A stretch of 64,000 bases of DNA from assembly GCA_016183765.1 (NCBI GenBank), contig JACPEA010000001.1, positions 62,001 to 126,000 of the forward strand. Direction: 5' to 3'. Below the pieces are notes generated by a model that saw only the letters and a list, made by a program, of their open reading frames with translations, did not search any database and had not been told where the DNA came from. This stretch comes from Bacteroidota bacterium (GTDB lineage Bacteria > Bacteroidota > Bacteroidia > Chitinophagales > Chitinophagaceae). The translations under genes were made by a program, and so were the position numbers. The stretch's first letter is position 1, and each line of letters starts with the position of its first letter. Positions 25,207-32,694 of this stretch are shown in pieces.

Positions 25207-26151
25207 TTGAAAGTACTCGCGGCATTCTTCAGACTGATACGCTGGCCCAACCTGGTCTTTATCGCACTTACGCAGGTGCTGTTCGAGTTTTGTATCTACC
25301 GGAGCATTTACCCAACGGTGAACGCAGACGGTACGGAAACTTCCCGCTTTATTCTCCTCATGCTGGCATCTGTGCTGATTGCAGCGGCCGGTTATATCAT
25401 CAATGATTATTTTGACCTGAACATAGACCAGGTGAACAAACCTGATAAAGTGGTGGTGAACACGATCATCAGCCGCCGATGGGTGATCTTCTGGCATATG
25501 TTCCTGAGTTTGCTGGGATTATTCTTCACGGTCTCGGCTTTACCCATGCAGGATTACTGGCACCTGGTACTGGCCAACCTGGCAAGCATCATCTTATTGT
25601 GGTTTTATTCAACCAACCTCAAAAAACAATTGCTGATCGGTAATGTGCTGATCTCGGTATTGACGGCCTGGGTGATCCTGGTGATCTTTTTTTCCAAATT
25701 CCCGCTTTCCATTCATTCCCTGTTACTGGCCGATAAGAACGAAGTCAGGTTTTTCCGCTATGCAGTCCTGTATGCCTCTTTTGCATTCGTGATCTCTCTG
25801 ATCCGCGAAGTGGTCAAGGATATGGAAGACAGGGAGGGCGACAGGAAATATGGTTGCCGCACCATGCCCATCGTCTGGGGCCTGAATGCCAGTAAGGTAT
25901 TTGTGGCGGTCTGGGTGATTGTGCTGGTGGCCATACTCAGTATCCTGCAGGTATATGTGATACCCTTTGGCTGGTGGCACAGTGCCCTGTATTGCCTGTT
26001 ACTCATCATTCTTCCCTTGTTGTGGGTATTGCGCCGGTTGTACAGGGCCAATTCGGCAGAAGATTTTCATCAACTCAGCACTGTGGTAAAACTGGTAATG
26101 TTTACCGGTATTGTTTCCATGTTCTTTTTCCGGATTTACCTGGTACATTAA
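25207..26151 (+). CDS. UbiA-family prenyltransferase
   Basis: A 314-residue integral membrane prenyltransferase with about eight hydrophobic spans. The two aspartate-rich, Mg-diphosphate-binding motifs are NDYFDLNIDQVNKPD (near 75-89) and DMEDREGDRKYG. The family attaches prenyl chains to an aromatic ring or glycerol phosphate; the sequence resembles geranylgeranylglycerol-phosphate synthase-like UbiA members of Bacteroidota more than MenA. No ATG is available and the start is a TTG at 25207. A six-codon frame (ATG 25190) ends with a TGA that overlaps this TTG, suggesting translational coupling. Confidence 0.85.
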   Translation: MKVLAAFFRLIRWPNLVFIALTQVLFEFCIYRSIYPTVNADGTETSRFILLMLASVLIAAAGYIINDYFDLNIDQVNKPDKVVVNTIISRRWVIFWHMFLSLLGLFFTVSALPMQDYWHLVLANLASIILLWFYSTNLKKQLLIGNVLISVLTAWVILVIFFSKFPLSIHSLLLADKNEVRFFRYAVLYASFAFVISLIREVVKDMEDREGDRKYGCRTMPIVWGLNASKVFVAVWVIVLVAILSILQVYVIPFGWWHSALYCLLLIILPLLWVLRRLYRANSAEDFHQLSTVVKLVMFTGIVSMFFFRIYLVH

Positions 26152-26167
26152 TTCAATCTTTTTATTT

Positions 26168-26755
26168 ATGCAGCACATCATACTCGCATCCCAGTCGCCA
26201 CGACGTAAAATGTTACTGGAATGGGCCGAGATTCCTTTTGAAGTAATTGTTCAGGTAACGGATGAATCGTATCCCGAAGGACTGAGCCTTTCCGATACGA
26301 CCATTCATATCGCCCGTAACAAGGCTTTGGCGGTACAGGCGCATGTAAAAGAAGCATACCATCATGAATATAAAGGTAAAACCATACTGGCGGCGGATAC
26401 GATCGTGGTGCTGGACAATTCAGTGATCGGCAAACCCGTGAACCGGGAAGATGCCATTGACATACTTCGTTCTTTGTCGGGCCGGAAACACCAGGTCATC
26501 ACGGGTGTGGTATTACTGCACAAAACAGGAGAGATCGCTTTTGCAGATTGCACCGAAGTGAGCTTTCATGTGTTAACAGAAGAACAGATCTGCTTTTATG
26601 TAGACAAATATGAGCCCTACGACAAAGCCGGCGCCTATGCCATCCAGGAATGGATCGGAGTGGTGGGAATTGAGTCGATCAACGGCGATTTTTACAACGT
26701 AATGGGGCTGCCTGTCAGCCGGGTGGTGAAAGCCTTAGATACGATAAATTCTTAA
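26168..26755 (+). CDS. maf: Maf family nucleotide pyrophosphatase
   Basis: A 195-residue house-cleaning enzyme that hydrolyses (d)TTP, UTP or modified nucleotides to the monophosphate. The N-terminal motif ASQSPRRK (7-14), the middle motif LAADTIVVLDNSVIGKP, and the C-terminal KAGAYAIQEW and VMGLPVS are all conserved. These features place it in the YhdE-like (dTTP/UTP) subgroup. The ATG at 26168 is preferred; the frame is open upstream but overlaps the UbiA gene. It starts 16 bases after the UbiA stop, consistent with cotranscription. Confidence 0.95.
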   Translation: MQHIILASQSPRRKMLLEWAEIPFEVIVQVTDESYPEGLSLSDTTIHIARNKALAVQAHVKEAYHHEYKGKTILAADTIVVLDNSVIGKPVNREDAIDILRSLSGRKHQVITGVVLLHKTGEIAFADCTEVSFHVLTEEQICFYVDKYEPYDKAGAYAIQEWIGVVGIESINGDFYNVMGLPVSRVVKALDTINS

Positions 26756-26827
26756 ACAAAAATCAGGTATTTATACCGTTGTTATCCTTTGTAATTTTTC
26801 GGTTGGCCGCAACAAAAGCGGTTAGCT

Positions 26828-28105
26828 ATGAATGAAAGATTACTTCAGTTCATCTGGCAGTTCCAGTATTTTCAGAAACGGTCTTTGCAGACCACGATGG
26901 GAGATGTACTCCAGGTTGACAAGCCCGGCACCTGTAACCAGCACCAGGGCCCCGATTTTTCAGAAGCGGATATCCGGGTAGGCAATACCCGCTGGGTGGG
27001 TAATGTAGAGATACATATCCGGTCTTCGGACTGGCATAAACACAGGCATGGGACAGATGGTAATTACGGGAACATCATTCTGCATGTGGTTTGGGAAGAT
27101 GACCTGCCCTTGTATGATACCGGCGGTAATCGTGTGGCCACACTGGTATTACAGCCGCTGGTCCCTAAAATTTTCCTTGAACGATACCGGCAGATGATGG
27201 AAACCATGGTGATGATACCCTGCCACCCTTTTTTGCCGGTGCTTGACCCGCTGGGCTGGTTTTCCTGGAAAGAGCGGCTGGCAGCAGAGCGGTTGGAGCG
27301 GAGGGCCAAACAGATACTTACCATGGTGGCATCAACGGCCAATCATTGGGAGGAAGTATGCTGGCGTATGCTGGCAGCTAACTTCGGATCCAAAGTAAAT
27401 GGCCCGTTATTCGAAATGGTGGCCAAAACCATACCTGTGCAGTTACTTGCCCGGCATAAGAACCAGGTACAACAACTGGAAGCGCTGTTACTGGGACAGG
27501 CGAACCTGTTAGGAGGGAAATACGAAGATGATTATGCGATCCTGCTGCAAAAGGAATACCGGTTCCTGAAAAAGAAATACCGTTTGGAGACCATACACAA
27601 ATCGCCGGCTTTCTTACGCATGCGGCCGGCTTCTTTTCCCACTATTCGACTGGCACAGCTGGCCATGCTGGTGCACCGGCTGCCTTACCTGTTCTCTACC
27701 ATTAAAGAAACCGCTGACCTGTATACTTTGATGGATCATTTTATGGTAACGGCTAATGATTACTGGCATTATCATTACCGGTTCGACGAAGCTGCGGCAT
27801 ACCAGCACAAGCATCTGGGTAAACAGATGGCGGAGAATATTTTCATCAATACCGTATTGCCCCTGTTATTTGCGTATGGTCTGTACAGCCAAGAAGAACC
27901 CTATAAAGAAAGGGCTATCCGGTGGATGTATGAAATGACCGCCGAGCAGAACCAGATCACACGGCAATGGCAAAGACTGGGCATAGCCCAACATTCGGCC
28001 GTTGATTCGCAGGCACTGATAGAATTAACAAATCATTATTGCATCCACAGGCGTTGTCTCGATTGTGCCGTGGGCAACAGAATACTGAAAAATGACGTCT
28101 TGTGA
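26828..28105 (+). CDS. DUF2851 family protein
   Basis: A 425-residue cytoplasmic protein that matches the DUF2851 family, which is nearly confined to Bacteroidota. Landmarks are the N-terminal FIWQFQYFQKRSLQTTMGD, the segment PGTCNQHQGPDFSEADIRVG with NVEIHIRSSDWHKHRHG (a nuclease-like arrangement of His, Asp and Glu), and the C-terminal YCIHRRCLDCAVGN. The C-terminal cysteines may bind a metal or cluster. The function is unknown. The gene ends just before the heptamer array at 28110. Confidence 0.85.
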   Translation: MNERLLQFIWQFQYFQKRSLQTTMGDVLQVDKPGTCNQHQGPDFSEADIRVGNTRWVGNVEIHIRSSDWHKHRHGTDGNYGNIILHVVWEDDLPLYDTGGNRVATLVLQPLVPKIFLERYRQMMETMVMIPCHPFLPVLDPLGWFSWKERLAAERLERRAKQILTMVASTANHWEEVCWRMLAANFGSKVNGPLFEMVAKTIPVQLLARHKNQVQQLEALLLGQANLLGGKYEDDYAILLQKEYRFLKKKYRLETIHKSPAFLRMRPASFPTIRLAQLAMLVHRLPYLFSTIKETADLYTLMDHFMVTANDYWHYHYRFDEAAAYQHKHLGKQMAENIFINTVLPLLFAYGLYSQEEPYKERAIRWMYEMTAEQNQITRQWQRLGIAQHSAVDSQALIELTNHYCIHRRCLDCAVGNRILKNDVL

Positions 28106-28109
28106 GGGA

Positions 28110-28206
28110 AGACGTGAGTCGTCAGTCGTCAGTCGTCAGTCGTGAGTGGTTAGTGGGGAATAGGTAGGTATGCTTTTCTTAACATAACCACTCACGACTA
28201 ACGACT
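28110..28206. repeat. heptamer array AGTCGTC with inverted arm
   Basis: Bases 28110-28158 form seven consecutive 7-base units: AGACGTG, three AGTCGTC, AGTCGTG, AGTGGTT and AGTGGGG. The right arm 28185-28206 is complementary to 28131-28152 at 21 of 22 positions, again as heptamers. The array starts 5 bases after the DUF2851 stop and ends 7 bases before the convergent OsmC stop, so it fills the space between two gene ends. Confidence 0.9.
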
Positions 28207-28212
28207 CACGAT

Positions 28213-28617
28213 TCACCAATTGAACTGCATGTCCAGTTCAACATCGGGGTGCAGTGTTCTTTCCACGGGACAGGTGTGGGCGGTTCTTTCCAGTATCTCT
28301 TTTTGTTTATCGTCGAGATTCAGTGTGGACGGGAAGAACATGTGTACGATGATCTTGCTGATGCGGCGCGGATCACTGGCCATCACTTTGGTAACATCCA
28401 AACGGGTTCCATCCAGCACAATATCCATGGTACGGGCCTTGATGCCCATGGTGGTCACCATGCAGGCCCCCAGTGCAGTTGCTACCAGGTCGGTGGGAGA
28501 AAACAGTTCACCCTTACCCTGGTTATCAGTAGGAGCATCGGTTTCAATCACAGAGCCGCTTTGCAGGTGAGTAGCGGCAGTTCGGAGCTCACCTTTATAA
28601 ATAATTTGTGAAGTCAT
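28213..28617 (-). CDS. OsmC family protein
   Basis: A 134-residue OsmC/YhfA-like protein. It has redox cysteines in ALGACMVTTMGI and HTCPVERTL and the central helix SPTDLVATALGAC. Its N-terminus MTSQIIYKGELRTAATHLQS resembles YhfA-type OsmC proteins, which differ from the peroxidase-type gene at 15909-16319. It may act on small thiol-reactive compounds; the physiological substrate is unknown. The start is at ATG 28617. The gene at 28656 runs divergently, 38 bases away. Confidence 0.9.
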   Translation of the reverse strand: MTSQIIYKGELRTAATHLQSGSVIETDAPTDNQGKGELFSPTDLVATALGACMVTTMGIKARTMDIVLDGTRLDVTKVMASDPRRISKIIVHMFFPSTLNLDDKQKEILERTAHTCPVERTLHPDVELDMQFNW

Positions 28618-28655
28618 TGAATCATTTTGCCATAAATTTACAAGTAACAAATCAA

Positions 28656-29486
28656 ATGGAAGTGAAGAAGCTATTTTTAATCGTAGGTATGCTGGGTATA
28701 CTGTCGGTTTCTGCACAGCAGAAAGTGAAATCAACCGGTGCAGATACCAGGCAGCTGAAAAAAGCAGAGCGCAGGGAAAAGATCAACCAACTGATCAAAC
28801 AGGAAGAAGAGGGTGCCCTGATCTATCAAAAACAGGGTGCATTTGGTTTTAAGTTCAATACAGATGCCTGGAGCATGTTCTATGAACATGGCAAATACAA
28901 GACCATCAACAAAACCAACCTGTGGTGGCTTGAGTTTGGGGAGCGGAAAGACAAGAAAGAAGAGAAAGTACCTACCCTCAGCGCTTCACAGGGCTTCCTG
29001 GTCATCTCCAGTTATATTTACGGTAAGCGGAATAATTTTTACTACCTGAAAGGAGGCCTGGGCCAGCAATTGCTGATCGGTGGAAAAGGTAATAAAAACG
29101 GAGTGGCCGTCTCTGCTATATATGGTGGTGGCTTATCTGCCGGTTTGCTGAAACCGTATTATATCGAGATCCAGAACCCCGCCACCAATACCCGGGAGCA
29201 GATCAAATACAGTCCTGACAATGAAAATCTCTTCCTGGACCCCAGTGTCATCATAGGAAAAGGAAATTTCGGTAAGGGTTTCAACGAGATAACATTCGTG
29301 CCGGGCGCCCATGCCCGTGCGGCCCTCCGGTTTGATTACGGCCGGTATAACGAAGTGCTTTCCGCCATGGAAGTAGGCGTCAATGCGGAATATTATTCCA
29401 AGGCCATGCCTGTTATGCTGTTGAACAAAGAGCATAAGTTCTTTTTCAACGCCTATATCTCCCTTGTTTTTGGTAAGAGAAAGTAA
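28656..29486 (+). CDS. exported protein of unknown function
   Basis: A 276-residue protein with a signal peptide (about 1-19, ILSVSAQQ) and a basic, coiled N-terminal stretch (about 22-55, DTRQLKKAERREKINQLIKQ). The rest is glycine- and aromatic-rich and looks like a small outer-membrane barrel (SYIYGKRNNFYYLKGGLGQQ, AEYYSKAMPVMLLNKEHK, ending FGKRK). No family is recognised with confidence. Similar small proteins are common in Bacteroidota. It may share a divergent regulatory region with the OsmC gene. Confidence 0.7.
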   Translation: MEVKKLFLIVGMLGILSVSAQQKVKSTGADTRQLKKAERREKINQLIKQEEEGALIYQKQGAFGFKFNTDAWSMFYEHGKYKTINKTNLWWLEFGERKDKKEEKVPTLSASQGFLVISSYIYGKRNNFYYLKGGLGQQLLIGGKGNKNGVAVSAIYGGGLSAGLLKPYYIEIQNPATNTREQIKYSPDNENLFLDPSVIIGKGNFGKGFNEITFVPGAHARAALRFDYGRYNEVLSAMEVGVNAEYYSKAMPVMLLNKEHKFFFNAYISLVFGKRK

Positions 29487-29488
29487 GC

Positions 29489-29497
29489 TATTTTTGC
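29489..29497 (+). promoter_or_regulatory. promoter of lipA
   Basis: TATTTTTGC is an exact -7 match, 47 bases before the lipA ATG. A TTTG at 29469-29472 is 16 bases upstream and is a suitable -33 element. A small GC hairpin, GTCCGG / CCGGAC (29502-29516), lies in the leader. Confidence 0.5.
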
Positions 29498-29543
29498 AGA
29501 AGTCCGGCCTCCGGACCTCTACCTCTTAACCGAATCTGTGCCG

Positions 29544-30479
29544 ATGCAAGAATTACCTGTGGTAGCCAAGATCAATGCTACAGAACCCGCCCTGAAAAAG
29601 CCCAACTGGCTTCGTGTAAAACTGCCTATCGGCGAAAGCTATAAGCATGTCCGTGGCCTGGTGGATACCCATCAACTACATACCATCTGCGAAAGCGGTA
29701 ATTGCCCTAATATGGGCGAGTGCTGGGGAGAAGGTACCGCTACCTTCATGATCCTCGGTAATGTATGTACGCGCAGTTGTGGTTTTTGCGCGGTAGCCAC
29801 CGGCAGACCGGAGCCGGTTGATTGGGATGAACCCCAGCGTGTGGCAGAAGCCATTCACCTGATGAAAGTAAAACATGCGGTGATCACCAGCGTGGACCGC
29901 GATGAATTGAAAGACGGTGGTTCCATCATCTGGTACAATACCATTGAAGCTGTAAAGGGCTTAAACCCCGGAACCACACTCGAAACGCTGATCCCCGATT
30001 TCCAGGGCAAGGCCGATCAGGTGGAACGTATCATTCATGCGGCGCCCAATGTGGTGAGTCATAATATGGAAACCGTGGAACGCATGACCCGCCAGGTTCG
30101 CATACAGGCCAAATACCGCCGGAGCCTGGAAGTGCTGAACCTGCTGAAGAAAGGCGGCATGCGTACCAAAACAGGCATCATGCTGGGCCTGGGAGAGACC
30201 AAGGAGGAAGTGATACAAAGTATGAAAGACCTGGTATCGGTTGGTACAGATGTATTGACACTGGGACAATACCTGCAACCCACCAAAAAACACCTGCCGG
30301 TACAACGGTTCGTGCATCCCGATGAATTTGCAGAACTGCGTACCATCGGCTATGAACTCGGTTTTGACTATGTGGAAAGCAGCCCGTTGGTCCGTTCATC
30401 CTATCACAGCGAAAAACATGTGATCCCCGGTTATGGCAGGGCCAAATGGCAGGAAGAACAACGATTGAAAACGATTTGA
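29544..30479 (+). CDS. lipA: lipoyl synthase
   Basis: This radical S-adenosylmethionine enzyme inserts two sulfur atoms into octanoyl groups on E2 and GcvH proteins. The 311 residues show the auxiliary cluster cysteines C49, C54 and C60 ([12 protein letters not shown]), the radical SAM motif CTRSCGFC with C75, C79 and C82, and the C-terminal RSSYHSE serine motif that ligates the auxiliary cluster. Length and motifs are standard. The ATG at 29544 is preferred over a GTG two codons upstream. It serves enzymes such as pyruvate dehydrogenase, whose beta subunit is encoded at 5069. Confidence 0.97.
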   Translation: MQELPVVAKINATEPALKKPNWLRVKLPIGESYKHVRGLVDTHQLHTICESGNCPNMGECWGEGTATFMILGNVCTRSCGFCAVATGRPEPVDWDEPQRVAEAIHLMKVKHAVITSVDRDELKDGGSIIWYNTIEAVKGLNPGTTLETLIPDFQGKADQVERIIHAAPNVVSHNMETVERMTRQVRIQAKYRRSLEVLNLLKKGGMRTKTGIMLGLGETKEEVIQSMKDLVSVGTDVLTLGQYLQPTKKHLPVQRFVHPDEFAELRTIGYELGFDYVESSPLVRSSYHSEKHVIPGYGRAKWQEEQRLKTI

Positions 30480-30487
30480 TCATACAG

Positions 30488-30516
30488 AACGCCCGGCCAT
30501 GTCGGGCGTTATTTTT
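30488..30516 (+). terminator. intrinsic terminator after lipA
   Basis: Stem AACGCCCG / CGGGCGTT with a 7-base loop, followed by ATTTTTAT. The next gene starts 12 bases further on. Confidence 0.85.
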
Positions 30517-30527
30517 ATCATTGCACC

Positions 30528-31481
30528 ATGAAAAGAAATATCCCGGTTATTGCGCTGTTGCTGCTTTGTTCTGTTACGCTACAGGCACAGTGGAACTGGA
30601 AGAACGTAGACTCCCTGTATCAACCCTTACCTGATGGGGTACATGTGTATAAGACCACCGATGCTACCGAAGGCAAACCCAATATCGCATATTATGTCAG
30701 TGCGGACCTTACTAACAGGTCTCTTCAGTTCAGCTCACAGGTGGGTAATGGTAAACGGTTCACACCCTCGCAATACTATGCACAGGAGAAGCAGCCCCTG
30801 CTGGTGATGAACACCACTTTTTTTGAATTCGTACACAACAGTAACCTGAATGTGGTGATCAGGGATGGTAAAATGCTGGCTTATCAGGTACATAGCCAAA
30901 CTGGCAAAGGGAAAGACACTTTGACCTATCGGCATAGTTTCGGCAGTGCTATCGGCATCAATAAAAACAGGGAAGCCGATATTGCCTGGTTATACACCGA
31001 TTCGTCTGCAAAATATGCATATGCCAGTCAGCAGGTGATCAGCAACTGGAAGGATTCCATACAGCAGCTTCCCGCCAGACAAATGTTGCAGAAAGGCAGT
31101 TTCCGTAAGTGGAAAGTGCAGACTGCGGTAGGCGGCGGTCCTGTGCTGGTGCAGAACGGTGAAGTGCAGATAACCAATAACGAAGAGCTTAAATTTGGCG
31201 GTAAAGCCATCCATGATAAACATCCACGCACGGCAATGGGTTATACGGCTGATGGTAAACTGATCATGCTGGTCATTGAGGGCCGTTCACCCGGAAAGGC
31301 AGAAGGGGCAACCCTGGTGCAGGAAGCTAACATGCTGAAAGGGATCGGCTGCGTAGAAGCCCTGAATTTGGATGGCGGCGGCAGTAGTTGTTTACTGGTG
31401 AACGGAAAACAAACCATCACACCCAGCGATAAAGAGGGACAGAGGCCGGTACCGGCGGTTTTTTTAATTAAGAAGAATTAG
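30528..31481 (+). CDS. exported phosphodiester glycosidase family protein
   Basis: A 317-residue protein with a signal peptide (about 1-21, VTLQAQ) and a NAGPA/DUF2233 domain. The conserved elements are MNTTFFEF (about 94-101), RTAMGYTADGKLIMLVIEGR and GCVEALNLDGGGSS (about 277-290), the last carrying the D-G-G-G-S-S motif of this family. The eukaryotic relative removes N-acetylglucosamine from phosphodiester-linked glycans; bacterial members act on the cell surface or in polysaccharide turnover, and the substrate is unknown here. The gene lies between a terminator and the octamer array. Confidence 0.88.
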   Translation: MKRNIPVIALLLLCSVTLQAQWNWKNVDSLYQPLPDGVHVYKTTDATEGKPNIAYYVSADLTNRSLQFSSQVGNGKRFTPSQYYAQEKQPLLVMNTTFFEFVHNSNLNVVIRDGKMLAYQVHSQTGKGKDTLTYRHSFGSAIGINKNREADIAWLYTDSSAKYAYASQQVISNWKDSIQQLPARQMLQKGSFRKWKVQTAVGGGPVLVQNGEVQITNNEELKFGGKAIHDKHPRTAMGYTADGKLIMLVIEGRSPGKAEGATLVQEANMLKGIGCVEALNLDGGGSSCLLVNGKQTITPSDKEGQRPVPAVFLIKKN

Positions 31482-31574
31482 AAATTAGGAATGTTTTTCA
31501 GGTTTTTTAATATGGTGGAGAGAATTTTTAAAAGCTATTCGCAGTCCCCTATTGATCTACCTGCCAAAGACAAT

Positions 31575-31673
31575 GAATGATAGAATGAATAAAGTTACAT
31601 TACCCCATTCATCCTATCATTCTATCATTCACCCATTCACCCATTCACTCATTCACTCATTCACTCATTATTT
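31575..31673. repeat. octamer array CATTCACT running into the ROK gene
   Basis: From 31606 the sequence is nine octamers in register: CATTCATC, two CTATCATT (with the register shared by neighbouring CATTC), two CATTCACC, three CATTCACT and CATTATTT. The last of these overlaps the stop codon of the ROK gene. The left arm AATGATAG and AATGAATA (31575-31590) is complementary. The unit CATTCACT is a rotation of the reverse complement of AATGAGTG, the word of the array at 48890-48937. Confidence 0.85.
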
Positions 31674-32675
31674 CAGGTCCCACACCAATGCCGAAGCGCC
31701 GAGTATGGCTGCATCTGAAGCTTTCAGGTGGCTGACCAGTATCTTCACTTTGTTCTGGAATATCTGTATCAGGTTTGCTTCCATGTGCTCACGTGTTGGT
31801 TTTAAGATCAGTTCACCTGCTTTGGTGAGTCCACCGAATAAGATGATGGCTTCCGGACTGGAGAACATCACAAAATTGGCCAATGCCATACCCAGTATCT
31901 TACCTGTGTAATCAAATATCTCTTTGGCCAGATCATCGCCCTCTATGGCAGCATCGTATACTGCTTTGGAATCGATCTGGTCCTGGGGCAGGTTTCTCAG
32001 CATGCTGGGCGTATTTCGGTTGGCCAATAGTTCCAGTGCGGTTAAGCCCACACCTGTTGCCGATGCATAACTTTCCAGCGAACCTCTTTTGCCGGTTCCT
32101 TCGTGCATGCGACCATCGGGGATGATGATGGTATGTCCCAGTTCACCTGCAAAACCATCGTGGCCGTAGATCAGTTTGCCATTGGCCACAATGCCGCTTC
32201 CTACACCTGTTCCCAGGGTGATCATGATAAAATCATTCATGCCCTGTGCAGCACCATACATCATCTCTCCCAATGCTGCGGCATTGGCATCGTTGGTAAG
32301 TACTACGGGTAACTTGAATTTATCTTCGATCATTTTGGAGAAAGGCAGGATACCTTTCCAGGGAAGATTCGGTGCGTATTCTACTGTTCCGGTATAATAA
32401 TTCCCGTTAGGAGCTCCCAGGCCAATACCCTTGATGCGTCCGATACCGCCCGCCTGTTCGATCATAGGTACCAGGTTGGCATGCAGGGTATCTATGAAAC
32501 TCTCTACCTGGTTGTGTTTGCGGGTCGACATTTCGCTGGAGTACAGCAGGTTGCCCAGCCGGTCTACGATACCAAATTTGGTACCTGTTCCACCAATATC
32601 CACACCGATGGCGAGTTGTTCTAAACTGGGGTTTGTTCTAGGCATAATCATATCGGTTTGTTGCTCTTCTGGCAT
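31668..32675 (-). CDS. ROK family sugar kinase (glucokinase-like), zinc site absent
   Basis: A 335-residue ATP-dependent sugar kinase. The phosphate-binding motif GVDIGGTGTKFG (24-35), the catalytic aspartate region LTNDANAAALGE and the substrate motif GELGHTIIIPDG are intact. The segment that normally carries three zinc cysteines (CGCG..GC) instead reads RMHEGTGKRGSLES. No cysteine remains there, so the zinc site is lost while spacing is roughly kept. The start is taken at ATG 32675, 19 bases after the sugar transporter stop; 32645 is possible. Its partner is most likely the adjacent transporter, giving uptake then phosphorylation of glucose. Confidence 0.92.
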   Translation of the reverse strand: MPEEQQTDMIMPRTNPSLEQLAIGVDIGGTGTKFGIVDRLGNLLYSSEMSTRKHNQVESFIDTLHANLVPMIEQAGGIGRIKGIGLGAPNGNYYTGTVEYAPNLPWKGILPFSKMIEDKFKLPVVLTNDANAAALGEMMYGAAQGMNDFIMITLGTGVGSGIVANGKLIYGHDGFAGELGHTIIIPDGRMHEGTGKRGSLESYASATGVGLTALELLANRNTPSMLRNLPQDQIDSKAVYDAAIEGDDLAKEIFDYTGKILGMALANFVMFSSPEAIILFGGLTKAGELILKPTREHMEANLIQIFQNKVKILVSHLKASDAAILGASALVWDLK

Positions 32676-32694
32676 CTGTTCAAAGGTATTGTTT

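Noticed and set aside
28110..28206. CRISPR-like repeat array
   Set aside because: Units are 7 bases long with no spacers and no cas genes.
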